14,199 nucleotides of DNA from Promethearchaeota archaeon (GTDB taxonomy: Archaea > Asgardarchaeota > Lokiarchaeia > Sigynarchaeales > SOKP01), in NCBI GenBank assembly GCA_019894875.1, contig JAGXNR010000077.1, positions 1 to 14,199 of the forward strand. Direction: 5' to 3'. The position numbers and the translations under genes were made by a program. Positions 8,604 through 14,199 of the stretch are shown here, piece after piece. Under the pieces are notes generated by a model. The model was not told the DNA's origin. It worked only from the letters and a program-made list of their open reading frames with translations, and did not search any database. The first letter of the stretch is position 1. The number at the start of each line of letters is the position of its first letter.

Positions 8604-9242
8604 TTACCATTCTGAGAAGTGTTTCTCTTTAGAATAATCTCTCTTTAATGTTTTACCCGTCATCATGGTGTAATATCGTATCATTGCGGATTGTTCCGCC
8701 CCGGTAACATTCTGAAGAGCATCAAATAATGTATTTCCTTTAGCAAAAACGCCGTGAGCTCTCACCACAACTATAGGATAATTTTTAAGAATTTCTGGTA
8801 CTTCCCTAGCAGCATCTATAGGACCTGCAGGATTTTCTACTTCTATAACGGGTATTTTTCTATACATATAAATCCCTTCTGCGTCAAGACAGGTAATTTC
8901 ATCCTCTAAGAGTGATAATATTACACAGAAAGGATTATGGGCATGAATTACTGCCATTGCATCTGTATTTAAATAAATTTGACGATGGACATCTGTTTCT
9001 GTACTAGACAACATAATACCAGAATCTGTCTTGTAGAGATCTGTTTCAATGATATCCTCAAGTTCTAAATGTCCTAACATTGCGCCCCTTCGCTTTATGA
9101 GGATTTTTCCTCCAGATCTCATACTAATGTTTCCCGAGTGGGATGTGTTATACAGATGATCAGTTAATACCTTTCCTGTAATTTTAAACTGCTTGTAAGT
9201 TTCAGCATCAATCATAAGATTTCTCGTTAAGATTTTATTCAC
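8604..9242 (-). CDS. class II aldolase, L-fuculose-1-phosphate aldolase-like
   Basis: Probable zinc aldolase that splits L-fuculose-1-phosphate into dihydroxyacetone phosphate and L-lactaldehyde. At 212 residues it matches FucA (215 in E. coli). The SGN motif (36-38), catalytic acid E82 in SSTETDVH, zinc ligands H100 and H102 in IHAHNP and third ligand H163 in RAHGVFAKG are all present. Where E. coli FucA has a TPTG phosphate-site loop, this protein has KRRG (50-53), so donor binding may differ. The given start is GTG at 9242, 14 nt after the AOR stop and without a Shine-Dalgarno. ATG at 9215 (residue 10) gives an N-terminus closer to the family and may be the true start. It lies between AOR and fucI. 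Class II aldolases vary in substrate, so fuculose-phosphate is inferred from the operon; ribulose-, rhamnulose- or related sugar phosphates are alternatives. Confidence 0.82.
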   Translation of the reverse strand: MNKILTRNLMIDAETYKQFKITGKVLTDHLYNTSHSGNISMRSGGKILIKRRGAMLGHLELEDIIETDLYKTDSGIMLSSTETDVHRQIYLNTDAMAVIHAHNPFCVILSLLEDEITCLDAEGIYMYRKIPVIEVENPAGPIDAAREVPEILKNYPIVVVRAHGVFAKGNTLFDALQNVTGAEQSAMIRYYTMMTGKTLKRDYSKEKHFSEW

Positions 9243-9256
9243 TTTAATTATTATTA

Positions 9257-11062
9257 TTAAACTAATCTTTTAATAGATAACCTTTCCAGTAATTCTTCGG
9301 TAGGATTACCATTATTATCCCATTGCCTTACGTGGTAATAATCTTTTAAAAGTTGATTAAGGGGAACAACTTTCCCTTTTGAAGGCCCTTCTGTTAGTGG
9401 GATTTCTAAAAATCTACTTGGTAGTGTATCATCCTCTTTCGAAAAACCCTCTCTAAAGTTATAGAGACGCTCTAGATTGTAAATCCTTTCCCCAATAGTG
9501 ATCAAATCTTTACTCGAAATCTCCTTATGTAAAATGGTACTTAAAAATCTAGCCTGAAATTCGAATCCTAAGGCGTAACCTACAAATTTACATACTACTA
9601 GTGAATCTTCAACAGCACTCTGATTTTGTTTTAAAAATAAAAGATCTGATTTGCCGTTAATCATAAACCTATCAACAAGTTTCGGTACACCTAAAATTTC
9701 TAAAGCAGCTAGAAATCCTGTTAGATGACAAGCACCTCTTGAACTCACTGCATAATTTAAGGCATGACCAAACGCACCTCGAGGATCGTAAGCTGGTATT
9801 TCCATTCCTTTAACTTGCATTGCATATTTTGAGCTATTATACTTTTTCGAAAACTGTAAGGATCCTTCTGCAAGTTCATCACCAATTCCATCCCTTAAAG
9901 CTATTGTTTTAATTATATTGGGAAGAGACTCATGTTTTCCAAATTCAAGATCGGGATTATTTATTATGTTGTTTTTCCGCATTTCCATCGCACATGCTAT
10001 AGTTCCCCCTGTTGAGATAGTGTCAAGACCATAATCATTGCATAAATAATTTGCGTGAGTTATTTCTTTTAAGTTAAATATTCCTGTCAATGGTCCTAAT
10101 GCCCATAATGATTCGTATTCAGGACCTTTTCCACTCATTTCCCCAGTGCTTGTCATTCTACCACACTTTATTATGCAATTATAACATCCTTCACTGTTTA
10201 CTAAATATTTTTCTCGTAATTTTTCCCCACTAACCATATCTATTGTATTTGAATCAGTAAATGCTGACTGAAAATTTTTTACCGGAAACATTCCGAAGAG
10301 ATTTATTACTTTTACTAACGCAGATGTCCCAAACATTACTAATCCTTGAGAAGTTGTGGGAACAACCCTGATCTTATCTAGAGCTACGATATTGAGTTTT
10401 CTCATATATTCTTTATCTTGAATCGGGAATTTCTTATTCCCATTTTTCACAACTATCGCTTTTAGATTTTTTGAACCCATGACAGCACCTACACCTCCCC
10501 TGCCAAAAGCTCTATGTCCTTGATTCATTATTGAAGATATTCTTACTAAATTCTCTCCTGCGGGTCCAATACATAGAACTTGTGAATTTTTTCCCTCTTT
10601 TTCTCTGATTTTTTCCACTAATTCGGAAGTTTTTAGCCCCCATAAATCAGTACCATCCTTAATATCAATATTGTCATTACCATCAATTACAATATAACTT
10701 TTATCATCGATTTTTGATTTTCCTGACACAATCAAACAATCGTAGCCACATCTCTTAAAAAATGGTCCCCAATAACCACCAGAATTCGAATGAAAGATTG
10801 TATTTGTCAACGGTGACTTGGTTACCAGGGAAAATCTACCGCTTGTGGGGACGGTACTGGCAGTAACCGGACCTATTGAGAATATTAAAGGATTTTCCTT
10901 TGAAAAAGGATCAATTCCTTTTGGTATTATATCCGTAAATAGCTTTACTCCTAGACCTCTTCCCCCAAGATAATTACTGAGGATCAGATCATCTAGCTGA
11001 TCAACCGAAATTTTTTGAGAGGATAAATTAATATTTAATATTTGATTGTTCATTCCTTCCAT
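9257..11062 (-). CDS. aor: aldehyde:ferredoxin oxidoreductase (tungsten/molybdenum pterin enzyme)
   Basis: Oxidises an aldehyde to its acid and passes electrons to ferredoxin, using a bis-pterin tungsten (or molybdenum) centre and one [4Fe-4S] cluster. With start ATG 11062 it has 601 residues, close to Pyrococcus furiosus AOR (605). Cluster cysteines are C293, C296, C300 (CYNCIIKC) and C491 (VVCKF), near-identical in position to C288, C291, C295 and C494. The active-site E315 (KGPEYE) and H446 (GACHLTG) match E313 and H448. An in-frame TTG at 11071 exists, but ATG 11062 begins at the usual family N-terminus (MEGMNNQILNINL). It lies 47 nt after the S1P-lyase-like gene and 14 nt before the aldolase. 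The position suggests L-lactaldehyde as substrate, or the aldehyde made by the lyase-like neighbour. No dedicated ferredoxin or pterin-synthesis gene is in the window. The exact AOR subfamily is not determined. Confidence 0.93.
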   Translation of the reverse strand: MEGMNNQILNINLSSQKISVDQLDDLILSNYLGGRGLGVKLFTDIIPKGIDPFSKENPLIFSIGPVTASTVPTSGRFSLVTKSPLTNTIFHSNSGGYWGPFFKRCGYDCLIVSGKSKIDDKSYIVIDGNDNIDIKDGTDLWGLKTSELVEKIREKEGKNSQVLCIGPAGENLVRISSIMNQGHRAFGRGGVGAVMGSKNLKAIVVKNGNKKFPIQDKEYMRKLNIVALDKIRVVPTTSQGLVMFGTSALVKVINLFGMFPVKNFQSAFTDSNTIDMVSGEKLREKYLVNSEGCYNCIIKCGRMTSTGEMSGKGPEYESLWALGPLTGIFNLKEITHANYLCNDYGLDTISTGGTIACAMEMRKNNIINNPDLEFGKHESLPNIIKTIALRDGIGDELAEGSLQFSKKYNSSKYAMQVKGMEIPAYDPRGAFGHALNYAVSSRGACHLTGFLAALEILGVPKLVDRFMINGKSDLLFLKQNQSAVEDSLVVCKFVGYALGFEFQARFLSTILHKEISSKDLITIGERIYNLERLYNFREGFSKEDDTLPSRFLEIPLTEGPSKGKVVPLNQLLKDYYHVRQWDNNGNPTEELLERLSIKRLV

Positions 11063-11109
11063 AGTGACCAATTAGAAGCTTAATTAGATAACTTTCATAG
11101 AATAAAAAA

Positions 11110-12447
11110 TTATTTTATTTTATATTGACTTTTTAAGAAATTTATAATATAATCCTTAACTTTTTCACGGTCAGGTAAGCTAGCTACCATTCCATATATA
11201 GCAGCATCACCATTAGAAGTACTTTCCGGATCCTTGAGAACCTCTTTTACAGTTTCTGTGAGGTCCTTTAGGAATATATCCGCTATTTCTGAATGGTGAG
11301 GATTTACCATCATATGTAATGCATCCGGAAATTGAATCCGATCTAAATGCCATCCTTTTTTATCCATCCTATCCCCTAAGTTATATATATTGATGATATC
11401 AGAAGTAAAAGAAAAAACACTCATAACCGGTTTTCCAATAATGTATAATTCGGGTATTTTATTAATCCCCTCAATTAATTTCTTTGAAGTATCCATGACA
11501 ATTTTAGCTAGCTTTAAATAACCATCCATCCCTAAGGAATTCAAAGCAGCCCAAGCTGCAGCAATTGCACCTCCTGGACGAGTTCCTCTCATAGATGGTG
11601 AGATGTAGATACCCCCAGACCAGTCTGTATATACAGAAAATTGGTGTTTCCATACTCTTTCCTTACGATATAATATTGTAGATGCACCTTTTGCCCCATA
11701 ACCATATTTATGAACATCAGCAGAAATCGATGTTACGCCTGGAACTGAAAAGTCAAAATTAGGTACTTTATAGCCTAGCTGTTTAACAAAAGGTAGCATA
11801 AATCCCCCAAGACATGCATCAACGTGCATCCCAATCCCACGATCTTGAGCAATTGTAGCAAGTTCAGTGATAGGATCTACAACGCCTCTTGGGAAATCAC
11901 ATGCAGAACCAACCATTAATATAGTGTTATCATTGACAGCTTGTTCCATTTCTTTCACATCCGCTCGATGAGTTTCCTTAACAACAGGTATTCTAATTGA
12001 TTTTACGCAGAAATAATCAGCCCCTTTATCAAATGCAGGATGAGCAGAGCTAGGTAACACCATCTCTGGCTCTTTAATATCAGAGAATTTATCTCTTGCC
12101 CAATCTCTATAAGTTTTAATCGCCATCAAAATACTTTCAGTTCCTCCTGATGTCATACTCCCACAACATCTTTTATCACCATTGAATAAATCAACAACCA
12201 TAGAAATTACTTCTGTTTCAAATTTTTTTAGACTTGGAAAAGCTATAGGGCTTAACGCATTTTTTGAGAAAAACATAGTGTAAGCCTTCTTTAGCATTTC
12301 AGTATGGTTATCTGTAGCATGATAAACTAAACTCCATACCTTCCCATCCCTCCATTCTATATCGTCTTTACGGATTTCTTCCATTTCATTGAATAGATCA
12401 ATTTCTTGAATACCATTTTCAGGTAATTTTACTTTAGGTCTAGCCAT
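11110..12447 (-). CDS. PLP-dependent lyase/decarboxylase of the sphingosine-1-phosphate lyase family
   Basis: Fold-type I PLP enzyme of 445 residues, in the group II decarboxylase superfamily but specifically like sphingosine-1-phosphate lyase (Dpl1/SPL and bacterial homologues). Features include SGGTESILMAIKTYRDWARD (100-119), AHPAFDK (135-141), cofactor-contacting D210 in HVDACLGGF, the Schiff-base lysine K247 in SADVHKYGY, and GTRPGG (288-293). The eukaryotic N-terminal membrane anchor is absent, so the protein should be soluble. Family members cleave phosphorylated long-chain bases into phosphoethanolamine and a fatty aldehyde. Sphingolipids are not established in archaea, so the substrate here is uncertain; another retro-aldol substrate or an amino-acid decarboxylation is possible. 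It is the first gene of the run, with a TATA-like box about 25 nt before its ATG and no Shine-Dalgarno, suggesting a leaderless operon start. The adjacent AOR could consume an aldehyde product. Confidence 0.87.
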   Translation of the reverse strand: MARPKVKLPENGIQEIDLFNEMEEIRKDDIEWRDGKVWSLVYHATDNHTEMLKKAYTMFFSKNALSPIAFPSLKKFETEVISMVVDLFNGDKRCCGSMTSGGTESILMAIKTYRDWARDKFSDIKEPEMVLPSSAHPAFDKGADYFCVKSIRIPVVKETHRADVKEMEQAVNDNTILMVGSACDFPRGVVDPITELATIAQDRGIGMHVDACLGGFMLPFVKQLGYKVPNFDFSVPGVTSISADVHKYGYGAKGASTILYRKERVWKHQFSVYTDWSGGIYISPSMRGTRPGGAIAAAWAALNSLGMDGYLKLAKIVMDTSKKLIEGINKIPELYIIGKPVMSVFSFTSDIINIYNLGDRMDKKGWHLDRIQFPDALHMMVNPHHSEIADIFLKDLTETVKEVLKDPESTSNGDAAIYGMVASLPDREKVKDYIINFLKSQYKIK

Positions 12448-12465
12448 TTCTTTTCACAGATTGCA

Positions 12466-12478
12466 ACATATATTTTTA
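12466..12478 (-). promoter_or_regulatory. possible TATA box of the seven-gene operon
   Basis: Minus-strand TAAAAATATATGT is centred about 25 nt before the ATG at 12447. This is the usual TATA-to-start-site spacing of archaea and would give an almost leaderless transcript, in line with the missing Shine-Dalgarno. A second TATA-like stretch (12498-12510, TATAAATATAATC) would give a leader of roughly 30 nt. Confidence 0.35.
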
Positions 12479-12530
12479 GTTTTTAAAATTAATTATAGAT
12501 TATATTTATATTGTGCTTGAGATGTTTAAT

Positions 12531-12579
12531 TATTTTTTGAAGCCCGGCTCTCTTGTAAAAAAGATATTTTTTGATAGCC
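12531..12579. repeat. pair of direct repeats in the divergent spacer
   Basis: TATTTTTTGA followed by AGCC occurs at 12531-12544. TATTTTTTGA followed by TAGCC occurs at 12565-12579, 34 nt further on. The ten-base core is identical and only one inserted base separates the extended copies. A GC-rich palindromic patch (AGCCCGGCT, 12541-12549) overlaps the first copy. The pair lies between the divergent operon and hydrolase genes, so it could be a regulator binding region; a local duplication is the alternative. Confidence 0.4.
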
Positions 12580-12613
12580 TTGTACATTTAAATTCTAAAT
12601 AGAGGGGAATTAG

Positions 12614-12654
12614 TGTTCAAGATGTTCTTGTCGCGAAATTTGTTCAAGATCAAG
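12614..12654. promoter_or_regulatory. operator-like repeat cluster with CAAGA/TCTTG half-sites
   Basis: TGTTCAAGAT occurs twice, at 12614-12623 and 12641-12650. The first copy overlaps a perfect short inverted repeat, CAAGA-TGT-TCTTG (12618-12630). A further CAAGA at 12645-12649 pairs with the TCTTG across the palindrome TCGCGA (12631-12636), giving three exact half-sites plus a CAAG at 12651-12654. It ends about 20 nt before the likely TATA box of the hydrolase gene, a natural place for a transcription factor. No regulator gene is in the window. Confidence 0.4.
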
Positions 12655-12673
12655 TTTTAAAATCAGGAATAGA

Positions 12674-12685
12674 GTATTATATTAA
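12674..12685 (+). promoter_or_regulatory. possible TATA box of the MBL-fold hydrolase gene
   Basis: TATTATATTAAA lies about 40 nt before the ATG at 12721. A start site roughly 25 nt downstream would leave a leader of only about 10-15 nt. There is no Shine-Dalgarno in front of the ATG, which fits initiation on a very short leader. The A/T-rich background limits confidence. Confidence 0.35.
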
Positions 12686-12720
12686 ATTTTAATTTCAATA
12701 TTCATTTTCTATTTTATAAA

Positions 12721-13644
12721 ATGAGTGTTTCTAAGGTAGGACCTAATCTTTACGAAATTCGTCTTGATCTGAAGGGACCTCGATTTACCAGCTTTTTAAG
12801 CTCTTGGGTTTATTATGATGAATCTATATGTTTTATAGTAGATACAGGACCCACATCTGTTAATCATTTATTAGAACAAGCTTTAAATTCTCTAAAAATT
12901 ACGAAAGATGATCTCGATTATGTGTTACTGAGCCATATTCACATGGACCATGCAGGTGGAGTCGGAAAACTATTAGAATCATTTCCCCATGCACAAGTAA
13001 TTTGTCATCCTAAAGGAATTAAACACATGATAAATCCTGAACAGTTGTGGAAAGGTAGTCTAAAAGTTCTTGGAGATGTGGCAAGAGCTTACGGAGAAAT
13101 TGTACCTGTTCCCCAAGATCATTTTTTAGAGGGTGAAAAAGTTATGGATATTCCCATAAAGGTTATTGATACACAAGGCCATGCCCCTCATCATCAATCT
13201 TATCTTTTTAATCAATATTTGTTCATAGGAGAAGCAGCGGGAGTAAATGTCCCAATAGCAAACACTATATACACCCGGCCAGCTACTCCTCCAATTTTTA
13301 ACTATGAAATTGCAATTTCTTCAATTCAGAAATTATTAAAAGAAGATATAGAAAATTGCATGATTTGTTATGCTCATTTTGGTTTAAGCAAAAATGCGGA
13401 GTTTCTATTAAATCTTGCTCAAGATCAGATTAATTTATGGATTCGAGAAGTGAATAATTTATTCGAAATGAAGGATCAACCAACCTTTTTCAATCAAGTT
13501 GTAGCAAAACTAAAAATTGTAGATAAATATTTTGCCACCATTGATTTGCTGGATGATAATATGCAAGAGAAAGAGCTCTACTTTGTTGGGAATAGTATTA
13601 AAGGGATCACAGGTTATATCGAGAAAAAGAAGAAATTATTGTAA
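12721..13644 (+). CDS. metallo-beta-lactamase-fold hydrolase
   Basis: A 307-residue binuclear-metal hydrolase of the glyoxalase II-like MBL superfamily. HIHMDH (H72, H74, D76, H77) is the hallmark metal motif, H154 in TQGHAPHH is the next ligand, and H219 in CYAHFG is the likely last one. At the place where most members have a bridging aspartate (GD), this protein has E171 in FIGEAAG. The C-terminal 80 residues are helical and charged, ending EKKKKLL. No signal peptide is seen, so it is cytosolic. It is divergent from the fucose operon across the repeat-bearing spacer and converges on iorB with a 21-nt gap containing a T-rich stretch that may end transcription. Members hydrolyse thioesters, lactones, phosphodiesters and other esters; the substrate here cannot be told. 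A sugar lactone or acyl thioester would suit the context but is a guess. Confidence 0.87.
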   Translation: MSVSKVGPNLYEIRLDLKGPRFTSFLSSWVYYDESICFIVDTGPTSVNHLLEQALNSLKITKDDLDYVLLSHIHMDHAGGVGKLLESFPHAQVICHPKGIKHMINPEQLWKGSLKVLGDVARAYGEIVPVPQDHFLEGEKVMDIPIKVIDTQGHAPHHQSYLFNQYLFIGEAAGVNVPIANTIYTRPATPPIFNYEIAISSIQKLLKEDIENCMICYAHFGLSKNAEFLLNLAQDQINLWIREVNNLFEMKDQPTFFNQVVAKLKIVDKYFATIDLLDDNMQEKELYFVGNSIKGITGYIEKKKKLL

Positions 13645-13665
13645 ATCATTTCCTTTTCTAAGTAA

Positions 13666-14199
13666 TCAAATTGCTTCAAATCCTAATTGAAGAGCAATTA
13701 AATTAGCGTCTATTGCTTTCTTTGGAACTACATTAGAAATTACCTTTTTTATTTGGTCTATAGTTACTGGAAATCCTTTTAATTTAGTTAGAGCACCTAA
13801 TAAAACGACATTAGAGGTAAGGGGATTTCCTGCTTTTTTTGCTAACTCCAAGGCATTAATAACATGTATATCTTGAGTAACTTTTTTCAATTGTGCTAAA
13901 ATAACTTCAAAGGAAACATATGAGGTTTCAGGATTTTTTACTCTTTCAAATGTGCTTTGTACAGGATACCACAGATAATTATTCAGAATTATGGTGCCGT
14001 TGGGTTTTAAAAATTCAATGTATCTAAGCGTTTCGATTGCTTCCATACCCATTAGAACATCTGCTTCACCGTAAGGTATTAGTGGAGAGAATTTTTTATC
14101 TCCTAATCGAATATGAGTATATATCGTCCCAGAGCGTTGAGCCAATCCATGAACCTCCGCAGTTCTTATATTTAAGCCGAATTCTGCACATGCCAATCC
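13666..14199 (-). CDS. iorB: indolepyruvate:ferredoxin oxidoreductase, beta subunit (partial, 5' end outside window)
   Basis: C-terminal 177 residues of the gamma-domain subunit of a 2-oxoacid:ferredoxin oxidoreductase. The full IorAB enzyme turns aryl pyruvates from aromatic amino acids into aryl-acetyl-CoA, CO2 and reduced ferredoxin. The diagnostic stretch is RTAEVHGLAQRSG with YTHIRLG, followed by GEADVLMGMEAIETLRYI, as in archaeal IorB. The frame stays open to the window edge and no credible start is inside: the TTG at 14196 falls within the conserved domain. About 20 N-terminal residues, including the glycine-rich start of the domain, must therefore lie beyond position 14199. The subunit carries no thiamine site or Fe-S cysteines of its own, which are on IorA, presumably upstream outside the window. 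It is the second ferredoxin-linked enzyme here but is separated from the fucose operon by the convergent hydrolase gene. Confidence 0.9.
   Translation of the reverse strand, partial: GLACAEFGLNIRTAEVHGLAQRSGTIYTHIRLGDKKFSPLIPYGEADVLMGMEAIETLRYIEFLKPNGTIILNNYLWYPVQSTFERVKNPETSYVSFEVILAQLKKVTQDIHVINALELAKKAGNPLTSNVVLLGALTKLKGFPVTIDQIKKVISNVVPKKAIDANLIALQLGFEAI

Noticed and set aside
11063..11071. Upstream TTG start for the AOR gene, adding three residues.
   Set aside because: The ATG at 11062 begins exactly at the usual AOR N-terminus, and no ribosome binding site favours the TTG.
12541..12549. GC-rich patch AGCCCGGCT as part of a tRNA or attachment site.
   Set aside because: No cloverleaf, anticodon arm or T-arm can be built around it, and there is no integrase or matching direct repeat at another boundary.
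12613..12660. A 15-codon reading frame starting at GTG, preceded by AGAGGGG, upstream of the MBL gene.
   Set aside because: It is very short, overlaps the operator-like repeats, and its phenylalanine/lysine-rich content looks like chance. The purine-rich stretch alone does not make a gene.
14194..14196. TTG as the start codon of the iorB-like gene.
   Set aside because: It falls within the conserved domain and the frame continues to the window edge, so it is an internal leucine codon of a truncated gene.

Overview
The window is AT-rich (about one third G+C by eye) and densely coded. It holds ten protein genes and no RNA gene, IS element or CRISPR array. It looks like an anaerobe whose redox metabolism runs through ferredoxin: it has a tungsten/molybdenum aldehyde:ferredoxin oxidoreductase and the beta subunit of an indolepyruvate:ferredoxin oxidoreductase. 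Gene content, TATA-like boxes placed about 25 nt before several starts, and mixed leaderless/Shine-Dalgarno starts fit an archaeon, perhaps an Asgard (Lokiarchaeia-like) one. No ribosomal or other marker gene is present, so that is inference; an AT-rich anaerobic bacterium is not excluded.

Layout. On the + strand, 53-2767 is a GH78 alpha-L-rhamnosidase. Facing it is a tight run of seven minus-strand genes, read from 12447 down to 2801: sphingosine-1-phosphate-lyase-like PLP enzyme, aldehyde:ferredoxin oxidoreductase (AOR), class II (fuculose-phosphate-type) aldolase, L-fucose isomerase, two GH29 alpha-L-fucosidases, and a URO-D-superfamily protein. Gaps are 47, 14, 52, 15, 33 and 18 nt, so it is probably one operon. 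A 273-nt divergent spacer (12448-12720) with two pairs of short direct repeats and TATA-like boxes separates this operon from a + strand metallo-beta-lactamase-fold hydrolase (12721-13644). That gene converges on the 3' part of a minus-strand iorB-like gene which runs off the right edge.

How the genes may work together. The two fucosidases release L-fucose and the rhamnosidase releases L-rhamnose from oligosaccharides. None has a visible signal peptide, so cleavage is probably cytosolic after uptake by a transporter not in this window. Fucose isomerase makes L-fuculose and the aldolase would split its 1-phosphate to dihydroxyacetone phosphate and L-lactaldehyde. No fuculokinase is present. 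The AOR next to the aldolase is well placed to oxidise lactaldehyde to lactate while reducing ferredoxin, replacing the NAD-linked lactaldehyde enzymes of the textbook bacterial pathway. The first gene of the operon (S1P-lyase-like, also aldehyde-forming in its family) and the last (URO-D-type, possibly a zinc methyltransferase) are the least explained and most interesting members.
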